Source: Xanthobacteraceae bacterium (GTDB lineage: Bacteria > Pseudomonadota > Alphaproteobacteria > Rhizobiales > Xanthobacteraceae). From it: DNA of 64,000 nt. The notes below the pieces were generated by a model, which was given only the letters and a program-made list of their open reading frames with translations, ran no database searches and was not told the origin of the DNA. Shown piece after piece: positions 8,521 to 16,743 of the stretch. The stretch's first letter is position 1. Each line of letters begins with the position of its first letter. The DNA lies in contig JALHRD010000019.1 in assembly GCA_022841625.1 (NCBI GenBank), forward strand, positions 1-64,000, read 5' to 3'. Made by a program: the position numbers and the translations under genes.

Positions 8521-8836
8521 AACAAGGCCCCCCTGGGAACGTGTCCCTTGAGGTCTCTAATTACCGATCATTAACTTTGAAGACAAGGGGAACGGGCGCT
8601 GTTGGGTGTGGAAGTCGGAATCTGTTGCCGTGAGGCCACAAGGCCGACTGCAACCTTGTATTCCAGCTGAGCTATTGGCGCCATTTGGGGTTTTGCTGTG
8701 GCTAATTGGCTGCACCGAAGGCAATTGCGCGGCCGGTGGTATCGGGGTGATTGACCGTGGTCTGAGTGTAAATTAATGGTTAACGCCGGAGTCGCAAAAA
8801 AAGCGTTTTTTCGCCGGGATTTTTCCAGGAGCCATT

Positions 8837-9073
8837 ATGAAGCGCGCACGGTGTCCGGTTGCGTTCGATCGCGTGGCAAGAGTGGCAAGAGTGGCAAGAA
8901 TCGCCGGGACTATTTTACCGGCGTGGGCGGCGGAACCGATCGCCTCCGCTCGGCCGAACCCGGTGCGCCGCGGCCTGCCGATTTTCGACATGCAACTGGC
9001 ACGCGGCGCGTGCCCGATTCGCATTCGAGGCCGCGGTTTGGCCGCCGATCGAAGGTTGAGGCGCGCCTGGTGA
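8837..9073 (+). CDS. Possible small protein (78 aa), unsupported by homology
   Basis: An ATG at 8837 is preceded by CCAGGAG, a fair ribosome-binding site. The frame encodes 78 residues, basic, containing VARVARVAR from a 9-bp tandem repeat and a possible signal-like stretch ending in PAWAAEP. It matches no family I know. GC-rich DNA gives many chance frames, and this one may simply be leader sequence of the RTX gene. Confidence 0.2.
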   Translation: MKRARCPVAFDRVARVARVARIAGTILPAWAAEPIASARPNPVRRGLPIFDMQLARGACPIRIRGRGLAADRRLRRAW

Positions 9074-9133
9074 CGCAGGCGCTTCGGTTCAGTTTCCGTT
9101 CAGTGTTGTGCGTGTTGCGAGCTTAACGTCGAA

Positions 9134-9153
9134 GCTCTGCTGTTAGGCAGAGC
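9134..9153 (+). promoter_or_regulatory. 5'-UTR hairpin touching the RTX ribosome-binding site
   Basis: GCTCTGC (9134-9140) and GCAGAGC (9147-9153) form a perfect 7-bp stem with loop TGTTAG. GGGAG, the Shine-Dalgarno sequence, begins at 9154, and the start ATG is at 9167. The hairpin ends exactly where the SD begins, so it could affect ribosome access or protect the 5' end. Confidence 0.6.
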
Positions 9154-9166
9154 GGGAGAGCCGGTC

Positions 9167-12100
9167 ATGAGCATGAGCTACGACGACGACACCAATGGCA
9201 GCAATAAGAAAGAGATCATCGACCGCTACGGCGTCTGGGAATGGAACGGCTCCAGATATGTCCTGAAGGCCAATTCAAGCGGTACCGATGACGGATCGCA
9301 TTCAAACCGCGATCGCGTCTATGGCGGCGGCGGCGACGATATTGTCTATGGCGGCAAGGGCAGCGACAAGCTCTACGGCGAATCCGGCGACGACGTGTTG
9401 TATGGCGATCGTCAAACAACCCGCACCAACAATACGGCGACGGGCACCATCAATGGCTTTGTAGACTACACCGGCGATGATGCTGGCGATGACTATCTCT
9501 ATGGCGGCTCCGGTAACGACAAGGCCTATGGCGGCGCCGGCAAGGATTGGCTGCAGGGCGACGAAGGCAATGACGAACTCCACGGCGAAGCCGGCGACGA
9601 CAAATTGTTTGGCGGCAGCGGCAAGGACAAGCTCGACGGCGGCGACGGCAACGACCGGCTGTTTGGCGGCAGCGGCGAGGATCTGCTCAACGGCGGCGAC
9701 GGCAACGACAAACTGTTCGGCGGCAATGGCAAGGACATCCTCAATGGCGGCGACGGCGACGACAAGCTGTATGGCGGCAATGGCAAGGACATTCTCAACG
9801 GCGATGCCGGCAACGACAAGCTCCATGGCGGCAACGGCAAGGATGAACTGAACGGCGGCACCGGCAGCGATTGGCTGAGCGGCGGCCGCGGCGCCGACAG
9901 CATGGCCGGCGGTGGCGGCGCTTTCACGGACGTTGCCGGCACGAGCTACGGCGATTTTGAGGACAAGCTCGTCGGCGGCAAGGGCGGTGACGATCTCTGG
10001 GGCGGCAACCGCGGCAATGGCTTGGGCGACGGCAATGACGACCTGTTCATCTATCGCAGTCTGTCCGATTCGCCTTACGACAATGGCGACACCGACAGCT
10101 GGGACGAGATTTTCGATTTTGAGCAAGGCGCGAACATCGATCAGGGCGACAAGATCGACCTGCGCAAGCTGACCGGCGACGGCACCGCCGACGACCTGAT
10201 CTGGAATGGCGCCAATGGTCCGCTCCAGCACGGCGTCTGGTACGAGTGGAACGCGGAACTCAACGCCTATGTGGTCTATGTCGATCTCGGCCCCGGCGGC
10301 GACGACGACGAATCCGACGACGACAGCGAGAGTTCCGATTCGGATTACCGCGTCGATTCCGCGCACGACGACAAGGACGGCAAAGGCGACGGCGATTCCG
10401 ACGGCCACCGCGACCGTTCCCACGGCCACCACGACCGTTCCCACGGCCACCACGACCATGACCGCCATCGCGATCATGGGCATTCCCATGGCGACAGCGA
10501 TGTCGAGCCGGATCTGGCGATTATCGTGCATACGGGCGGGCAGGGCACACCGCCGGTGTGGACGGATTTTCTGGGGGTGGTGGAGCCGGTTGACGATGTG
10601 GCGCCGGTATTCGACTCGGGCACGACGGCTACGGCGATCAACGAGAACAGCGGCCTGGGCCAGATGGTCTATGACGCCGACGCGACCGATCCTGCGCTCG
10701 ATACGGGTCCGTCGAACCCGCTGACCTACAGCCTTGGTGGCACGGATGGTGGTCTCTTCACCATCAACTCCAGCACCGGCCAAGTGTATCTGACCGGCAA
10801 TCCCGACCACGAGACCAAGTCGAGCTACAGCTTCGACGTGACGGCGACGGATACGGCGGGCAACGCGACGACGCAGACGGTGACGCTTGCGGTCAACGAT
10901 CTCGACGAGGTTGCGCCGGTATTCGACTCGGGCACGACGGCTACGGCGATCAACGAGAACAGCGGCCTGGGCCAGATGGTCTATGACGCCGACGCGACCG
11001 ATCCTGCGCTCGATACGGGTCCGTCGAACCCGCTGACCTACAGCCTTGGTGGCACGGATGGTGGTCTCTTCACCATCAACTCCAGCACCGGCCAAGTGTA
11101 TCTGACCGGCAATCCCGACCACGAGACCAAGTCGAGCTACAGCTTCGACGTGACGGCGACGGATACGGCGGGCAACGCGACGACGCAGACGGTGACGCTT
11201 GCGGTCAACGATCTCGACGAGGTTGCGCCGGTTGCCGCCAACCTCACCCCCTCCGACAACGAAGACACCACAATCACCATCACCCTGTCGGGCACCGACG
11301 CTGGCGGCATTGCGTCCTACACGCTCACGAGCCTGCCGTCGGCGTCGCACGGCGTGCTGTACACGGACGCGCTCGCAACCGTCTTGGCGGCGATAGGCAC
11401 GCCGTATGCAAGTCCCACGCTCTACTTCAAGCCCGCTGCCGACTATAACGGCGCTGCGTCGTTTAATTACACCGTGACGGACACCGCCGGCAATTCAGAC
11501 GCGACGCCGGCGACGGTCAGCATCACCGTCAATGCGGTTGCCGACATTGTCGGCGACACCGTCACCACCCTTGAAGACACCGCCATCAGTTTCAACCCGA
11601 TCACCGGGACCAACGGCGCCGAGGCGGATAATTTCGAGGGCGGCAACCCGCAGATCACCCACATCAACGGCTTGGCTATCACGGCCGGCGGCGCGGCGGT
11701 GGCGGTGACCAACGGCTCCGTGACGCTCGCGGCCGACAATATTCTCACCTTCACGCCGGCGGCCGATTTCAACGGTGCGGTGCCGTCGTTCTCCTACACG
11801 GTGCTGTCCGGCGGCGTCAGCGAGACCGCCAACATCGACGTGACGGTGACGCCGCAGAACGATCCCCCCGTCCTCGCCCTCAACGGCGGCGCCTATGTGT
11901 TGGATCAGTTCGGCTCGCAGGCCTACAACCTCAATAACGGCACGGCGAACTGGGTCGGCAATTGGACCGAAACTGCCGATAACTTCCTGGGTGCTACGAA
12001 TGGCAGCCCGGTTCAGGGCGATCTGCAAATCGCCAATGATCCCACGGTTTTCTCAGGAAACTTCAGGCTTCGTCTCATAGACACTGACGCGGAGACCGAT

Positions 12101-15100
12101 AATACCGGGGATCAGATCCAGCGCACCGTCGATCTCACCGGCGCCACATCGGCGACGCTGAGCTTCGATTACCGCCGGGACATCCCAGCCGGCGATGCCG
12201 ATGACGTGGTGCTGGTGCGCATCTCGACCGACGGAACGAATTTTACCACGGTTGGCACGATCGGTGGTGGGACTTTTGTCGACAGCGGCTACCAGACCTT
12301 CACTTACAATCTTTTGCCTTCACAAATTTCCGCGACCACGATTGTTCAATTCTCTATCGGCGACGATGTCGATAACGGCGATGTCTTCTTCATCGACAAC
12401 GTCAAGGTCGCCTATACCGGCGCGATACAATTCACCGAGGGCGGTTCGCCGGTTGCCCTGGACCAGGGCAGCGACGCCACGGTGGCGGACATTGACTCGG
12501 CGGATTTCAACACTGGCACGCTGACTGTTGCGATCACGGCAGGCGGTGCGTCCGCTGAAGATGTGCTGTCGATCGGCAATGTTGGTCCCATTACGACCGG
12601 CGTTGGCACCGTCCTGCACAGCGGCACCCAGATCGGGACGTTTACCGGCGGGACCGGTGGCAGTCCTCTTGTCATCACGCTTGACGGCGACGCCACGCCG
12701 GCAACGACGCAGGCGCTGGTCCGTGCGCTGCAATACAGCAACAGCAACAACGCCAATCCATCGACCGCCGCGCGCACGATCGGCTTGACGCTGACGGACG
12801 GCGACGGCGGCACCTCCAGCACCAGCTTCGTCACAGTCAAGGTCAATGCGGTCAACGACGCGCCGGATACCAATGCGGGGTCCGGTTCGGGCAATGAGGA
12901 CGCGGCTTCGATCGCGGTTTCGCTGTCTGGCACCGACGTCGACGGCACGGTGGCGTCGTTCATCATCACCAGCCTCCCGGCCAACGGAACGCTATACGCG
13001 GACGCTGGGCACACGAATGTCATCACCGTGAACGAAACGGTGGCGGCGAGCGGCAATGCCGCCACGGTCTATTTCGTGCCGAACGCGAACTTCAACGGCG
13101 CGCCAACCTTCCAGTACGCCGCGATCGACAATAACGGCTTGCAAGATGCAACGCCGGCGACCGCGACCGTCACAGTTAACGCGGTCAACGACGCGCCGGT
13201 GCTGAATGCGGCGGCGACGCCGGCCGGCAACGCGGTTGCCGAGGATTCCGGCGCGCCCGTTGGAGCGGTCGGCACGCTGGTGTCGCAATTGATCGATCTC
13301 AACCCGCCGGTTGGTGGGCTCGATAACGTCATTGACATTGATGACACCGTGACAGGTATTGCCGTGATTGCTGCCGACACCGCGAATGGATCGTGGTTCT
13401 ACAGCATTAATGGCGGCACGAACTGGTTTGCGCTGGGCGCAGTGACCGACGATTCGGCGCGGCTCCTGGCGGCGGACGCCAACACGCGGCTCTATTTCCA
13501 GCCCAACGCCAACTATGACGGGCAAGCCAGCATCACCTTCCGGGCCTGGGACCAGGACACCGGCACAAATGGCGGGCTTGCCGATCCGACGCCGAACGGC
13601 GGTTCGACCGCGTTCTCGACCGCGACCGACACGGCGATTTTTGACGTGACCCCGGTCAACGACATCACCGTCATCAACAACGTCAATCTTGGCTCGGTGG
13701 TCAACATTACCGAATGGGCAATCCTCGCCAACGATCTGGCGGCGGGCCCGGGCTACGACATCAACAGCGTCGGCGGCGCGATCGGCGGCACGGTGACGCA
13801 CACCGCCGGCACCGGCACGGACGGGACCGTTAATTTCACCGATGTCGCGCCGGGCGGCGGCTCCTTCACCTATACGTCCACCGGGCCTGGCGGCGGTACC
13901 AGCGGATTGGTTGTCGTGGTGCACGACGACGCGGGGGCACTCGACGGCACCGCGGGTAACGATATCCTGATCAACCAGATTGCGGGGACGGACCTGATTG
14001 GCGGCGACGGCAACGACATCCTGCTCGGCGGCAGCGGCAACGACGACTATTTCTTCGATCTCAACGATGGTGCCGATGTGATCTGGGATCTTGGCAGCGG
14101 CAGCGACACCATTGTCATGACCACCAGCGGCGCCCCGGCGCTCACCACGCTCGGTTTCGAGCGAGTCGGCAATGATCTGACGATTAATGTCGATTCCACG
14201 CAGGCCACCGTCCGGGGCCACTACAATGCCGGCTCGAACAACATCGAGGAAATCACGTTCCAGGGCGGCGCCTCCTTCCACGGCTATTCGCTTGGGACCG
14301 GCGCCTACAATCTGGATAACGACAACATAGGCGGTGGCGGCAACGACGTCCTGGCATCGACGTCGGCGGGCGAAACGCTCAGCGGTAGCAATAACAACGA
14401 TCTGCTGTTCGGCAACGGCGGCAACGACACGCTGGCGGGGGATAATGGGAATGACCTGCTGGTCGGCGGAACCGGGGCCGATACGATGACCGGCGGAGGC
14501 GGAGGTGACACCTTTGGCATCGCGTTGGGGGATTCGACACCGACCATCGGTGGTTCCGGTAATGCCGGCACGATTACCGGCTACGACGTAATTACCGATT
14601 TCAGTACCTCGCTCGACAAACTCAGTCTACCCGGCGCAGCGGCGGCTGGAGGAAACTTCGCCGCCGGCAATGGTAACGACTCTACATTGACGATCGCCGG
14701 TCAGACGGTGAAATCGCATGCTGTAACGACCGGCGTGATCACGTTCGACGATGCGGCGTCGTTTGGCTCGGCGCTGGTACTGACTTCGACGTCCCAAGTC
14801 GCAGCGGTTGTCCAATATCTGCAGAGCAACGATATCGGAGCTGCAAGTACGACGTTGGCGTTCACGGCAACGATTAGCGGCACAGCCCACACATACATCT
14901 ATCATCAGGGGGGCGATGACAATACGGGGACTAACAGCCTTGTTGACCTCTCGGGCGTGACCATCGCAAATCTGACCGCTCTGACAGGCGTCGGTAACCG
15001 TATCGACCCCCTGATCCTCGATCTCGGCGCTGCCGGCTATGACTTCACCGGCGTTCTCGATGGTGTCAGCTTCGACATCAATGCCGATGCGTTGCCGGAC

Positions 15101-15850
15101 CAGATTGCCTGGACGCTGGGCGAGGACGGCATCCTGGCGCTCGATCTCAATGGCTCCGGCACCATCGACAACGGCGCCGAGATTTTCTCGCCCTATTTCG
15201 CGGGCGTCGAACACACCGGCAGCCTGGCGGCGCTCGCCACGCTTGACGAAAACGCCGACGGGCAGATCGATGCCAGCGACAGCGTCTATGGCCGCCTGCA
15301 GGTCTGGCAGGATCTCGACCACGACGGCGTCAGCGACGCAGGCGAGCTCACCGATCTCACGGCACTCGGCATTGCCAGCATCAATCTCGCCGCCACGCCG
15401 GCCGATCACACCATCGCCGGCCAGCAGGTGATGGCGGAAGGCAGCTTCACCTATGCCGACGGCTCGACCGGCAACTTCGTCGAGGTCGCGTTCGACACCG
15501 TATTCGGCACCGCCGGCGCGCCCGCGCATTCCGATCCGATGCCGAGCGAAGCGGGCCTGACCTATGTCATCGACCCGAACGCGCCGCCCGCCACCATTGA
15601 GAGCTACCTGGCCGGCGATCGGCTCGATCTCTCGGCGCTGCTCGACGCGAGCTTCGTCGAAGGGGACGACGTCGCCAATTATGTCCGGCTCCAGGAGTCC
15701 GGCGCCGATATCACGGTGCAGGTCGATGTCGGCGGCCTCGCCGACGGCGAGAACTTCGTGGATGTCGTCACGCTGGTCGGTTACGGCACCAGCAATGCCG
15801 ACATCGTCCGCGCGGTGTTTGCCGGGCAGGAGCAGCAGCTCAGTTCCTAG
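9167..15850 (+). CDS. Giant RTX / cadherin-like secreted protein (2227 aa)
   Basis: The likely substrate of the adjacent type I system. Residues about 45-250 are RTX nonapeptides arranged as 18-residue double units (GGDGNDKLFGG, NGKDILN). A DDLF...FDFEQG...GDKIDL segment follows, then an Asp/Ser-rich and His-rich linker (about 378-450). Two identical 104-residue cadherin-like domains span about 479-686. Further Ig/cadherin-like and VCBS-like domains follow, each closing with VNAVND-type ends, and a jelly-roll-like segment lies at about 905-1085. A second RTX region is at about 1590-1785, and EF-hand-like loops near 1993, 2027 and 2049. The end (about 2130-2227, DRLDLSALL...VTLVGYGTSNADIV) resembles the VCA0849-type secretion target. 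No signal peptide. Start chosen by GGGAG eight bases upstream. Probably an adhesin or matrix protein. Confidence 0.9.
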   Translation: MSMSYDDDTNGSNKKEIIDRYGVWEWNGSRYVLKANSSGTDDGSHSNRDRVYGGGGDDIVYGGKGSDKLYGESGDDVLYGDRQTTRTNNTATGTINGFVDYTGDDAGDDYLYGGSGNDKAYGGAGKDWLQGDEGNDELHGEAGDDKLFGGSGKDKLDGGDGNDRLFGGSGEDLLNGGDGNDKLFGGNGKDILNGGDGDDKLYGGNGKDILNGDAGNDKLHGGNGKDELNGGTGSDWLSGGRGADSMAGGGGAFTDVAGTSYGDFEDKLVGGKGGDDLWGGNRGNGLGDGNDDLFIYRSLSDSPYDNGDTDSWDEIFDFEQGANIDQGDKIDLRKLTGDGTADDLIWNGANGPLQHGVWYEWNAELNAYVVYVDLGPGGDDDESDDDSESSDSDYRVDSAHDDKDGKGDGDSDGHRDRSHGHHDRSHGHHDHDRHRDHGHSHGDSDVEPDLAIIVHTGGQGTPPVWTDFLGVVEPVDDVAPVFDSGTTATAINENSGLGQMVYDADATDPALDTGPSNPLTYSLGGTDGGLFTINSSTGQVYLTGNPDHETKSSYSFDVTATDTAGNATTQTVTLAVNDLDEVAPVFDSGTTATAINENSGLGQMVYDADATDPALDTGPSNPLTYSLGGTDGGLFTINSSTGQVYLTGNPDHETKSSYSFDVTATDTAGNATTQTVTLAVNDLDEVAPVAANLTPSDNEDTTITITLSGTDAGGIASYTLTSLPSASHGVLYTDALATVLAAIGTPYASPTLYFKPAADYNGAASFNYTVTDTAGNSDATPATVSITVNAVADIVGDTVTTLEDTAISFNPITGTNGAEADNFEGGNPQITHINGLAITAGGAAVAVTNGSVTLAADNILTFTPAADFNGAVPSFSYTVLSGGVSETANIDVTVTPQNDPPVLALNGGAYVLDQFGSQAYNLNNGTANWVGNWTETADNFLGATNGSPVQGDLQIANDPTVFSGNFRLRLIDTDAETDNTGDQIQRTVDLTGATSATLSFDYRRDIPAGDADDVVLVRISTDGTNFTTVGTIGGGTFVDSGYQTFTYNLLPSQISATTIVQFSIGDDVDNGDVFFIDNVKVAYTGAIQFTEGGSPVALDQGSDATVADIDSADFNTGTLTVAITAGGASAEDVLSIGNVGPITTGVGTVLHSGTQIGTFTGGTGGSPLVITLDGDATPATTQALVRALQYSNSNNANPSTAARTIGLTLTDGDGGTSSTSFVTVKVNAVNDAPDTNAGSGSGNEDAASIAVSLSGTDVDGTVASFIITSLPANGTLYADAGHTNVITVNETVAASGNAATVYFVPNANFNGAPTFQYAAIDNNGLQDATPATATVTVNAVNDAPVLNAAATPAGNAVAEDSGAPVGAVGTLVSQLIDLNPPVGGLDNVIDIDDTVTGIAVIAADTANGSWFYSINGGTNWFALGAVTDDSARLLAADANTRLYFQPNANYDGQASITFRAWDQDTGTNGGLADPTPNGGSTAFSTATDTAIFDVTPVNDITVINNVNLGSVVNITEWAILANDLAAGPGYDINSVGGAIGGTVTHTAGTGTDGTVNFTDVAPGGGSFTYTSTGPGGGTSGLVVVVHDDAGALDGTAGNDILINQIAGTDLIGGDGNDILLGGSGNDDYFFDLNDGADVIWDLGSGSDTIVMTTSGAPALTTLGFERVGNDLTINVDSTQATVRGHYNAGSNNIEEITFQGGASFHGYSLGTGAYNLDNDNIGGGGNDVLASTSAGETLSGSNNNDLLFGNGGNDTLAGDNGNDLLVGGTGADTMTGGGGGDTFGIALGDSTPTIGGSGNAGTITGYDVITDFSTSLDKLSLPGAAAAGGNFAAGNGNDSTLTIAGQTVKSHAVTTGVITFDDAASFGSALVLTSTSQVAAVVQYLQSNDIGAASTTLAFTATISGTAHTYIYHQGGDDNTGTNSLVDLSGVTIANLTALTGVGNRIDPLILDLGAAGYDFTGVLDGVSFDINADALPDQIAWTLGEDGILALDLNGSGTIDNGAEIFSPYFAGVEHTGSLAALATLDENADGQIDASDSVYGRLQVWQDLDHDGVSDAGELTDLTALGIASINLAATPADHTIAGQQVMAEGSFTYADGSTGNFVEVAFDTVFGTAGAPAHSDPMPSEAGLTYVIDPNAPPATIESYLAGDRLDLSALLDASFVEGDDVANYVRLQESGADITVQVDVGGLADGENFVDVVTLVGYGTSNADIVRAVFAGQEQQLSS
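10601..11224 (+). repeat. 312-bp tandem duplication inside the RTX gene
   Basis: Two head-to-tail copies (10601-10912 and 10913-11224) read as identical along their whole length, each encoding a 104-residue cadherin-like domain from APVFDSGTTATA through TLAVNDLDEV. Lack of synonymous differences points to a recent duplication or ongoing homogenisation. A third GTTGCGCCGGT marks the start of the next, unrelated domain. Confidence 0.9.
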
Positions 15851-15857
15851 CCAGCAG

Positions 15858-15883
15858 CCCGGATGAGCAGAGCGGCATCCGGG
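15858..15883. terminator. Hairpin between convergent RTX and DUF3617 genes
   Basis: CCCGGATG (15858-15865) and CATCCGGG (15876-15883) form a perfect 8-bp stem with a 10-base loop, eight bases after the RTX stop codon. It lacks a clear T run on either side. It may serve as a bidirectional terminator or be a small repeat of the CCCGGATG type. Confidence 0.5.
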
Positions 15884-15924
15884 GCAGTCGCCACCGTGGC
15901 GGCAACGTGCGGATTGTGAGCGCG

Positions 15925-16500
15925 CTACCGCGCCTTGCGTGTGCTCGAACCCGAAAGCTGGAAGCCGTCGCTGGTGGTCGAGGGCTGATAGCCGGCCGTC
16001 GGATCGCAATCGCCAATCCGGCGCGCCACCACCAGGTCCTGGCGCGGGGTCTCGCCCACGCTCAGCACGTTCAATTCGGTGTAGGCCACGTCGCTCTCGA
16101 CAGTGATCTCGGTCCGCACCGGCCCCATGAAATCGCAGCGCCTGGCAAACACGAAGCGGTTGCCGATCCGCTCGGGCCTGGTGGAATGGCAATTGCCGAT
16201 GCTGGGCGATGCAAAAATCGCTTTCATCGCCACGTTCGGGTCGACGCAGCGCGTCATCTCCTCCTGGACCAGCACTTGATTGCCATAAGATGCGTCGCGA
16301 ATGCGCTCGATGGTGCGGTGGAAATTCCACAGCCCTTTGCGAAACTGGGGGGCTTCGATTTCGGCGGCGCTGACTGACGTCGATCCCAGCCCGATCGCCA
16401 GGGCTGCCATGATGACCGGGCCGGTGACGGGCCAGATGCCAGTCCCAAAGACCGTCCAATGTCTCCGCCGCGCGCGATCCGTCCCCAAGTAGCGCCCCAA
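15925..16500 (-). CDS. DUF3617-like exported protein
   Basis: A 191-residue protein with a basic N-terminus and hydrophobic stretch ending at SVSA-AEI (about residue 46), consistent with export. The mature part begins APQFRKGLWNFHRTIERI, matching the GLWE-type opening of the DUF3617 family, and has paired cysteines (CVDP, NCHS, RCDF, DCDP). The function of the family is not known. It is convergent with the RTX gene and divergent from the GT4 gene. A shorter start at 16410 would cut the signal sequence, so the longer one is preferred. Confidence 0.6.
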   Translation of the reverse strand: MGRYLGTDRARRRHWTVFGTGIWPVTGPVIMAALAIGLGSTSVSAAEIEAPQFRKGLWNFHRTIERIRDASYGNQVLVQEEMTRCVDPNVAMKAIFASPSIGNCHSTRPERIGNRFVFARRCDFMGPVRTEITVESDVAYTELNVLSVGETPRQDLVVARRIGDCDPTAGYQPSTTSDGFQLSGSSTRKAR

Positions 16501-16743
16501 CTGCAGCCCCCGACCGCCGGATCGGTTTATCCGGCCCCCGCTGGCATTCCCTGGGTCTGATTCGAGCTTTTTCGGGATGGCCGGGGATTGTGCCGCCGGT
16601 TATCCACGGAAAAAGCCGCCCTGGCGGGGCAGCAGGGCCCGAACCCATTGGCGGCTTCCAATTGCCAGTTCCTATTGCCGGATTCCCGGCAACGGCCGGT
16701 CACAATCGCTCGGCGCGTCTATCGCGCACATGATGTATATATA

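Larger units (their letters stand above)
8521..9166. promoter_or_regulatory. Divergent promoter region between secretion genes and RTX gene
   Basis: A 646-bp intergenic region. Visible items are an ATGGTTAA site at 8776-8783 (reverse complement of TTAACCAT, a CtrA-type motif), an A/T-rich palindrome near 8799-8820, three exact tandem copies of GTGGCAAGA (8873-8899), two GTTCAGT repeats near 9087-9103, and a strong hairpin at 9134-9153 next to the RTX ribosome-binding site. A short frame at 8837-9073 is listed separately. No clear -35/-10 pair was identified. Confidence 0.55.

Noticed and set aside
8799-8820. A-run/T-run palindrome taken as a terminator
   Set aside because: No gene ends just upstream on either strand; it lies in the middle of a divergent promoter region.
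9873-9915. CRISPR-like short repeats in the RTX coding region
   Set aside because: The repetition is of 27/54-bp units in frame, encoding RTX nonapeptides, with no spacers and no cas genes.
9302-11350. 682-codon open frame on the minus strand inside the RTX gene
   Set aside because: It mirrors the GC-rich RTX and cadherin repeats and encodes a repetitive Arg/Ala/Val-rich product with no family features. The plus-strand gene is strongly supported.
12992-14281. 429-codon minus-strand open frame inside the RTX gene
   Set aside because: Antisense shadow of the plus-strand coding sequence; no signal peptide, motif or ribosome-binding site.
16600-16608. TTATCCACG, one mismatch from a DnaA box, upstream of the GT4 gene
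   Set aside because: A single imperfect box with no cluster, AT-rich unwinding region or dnaA/repC gene nearby is expected by chance.
14627-16648. 673-codon minus-strand open frame across the RTX end and DUF3617 gene
   Set aside because: It spans two supported genes in another frame, with no motif of its own. High GC makes long chance frames common here.
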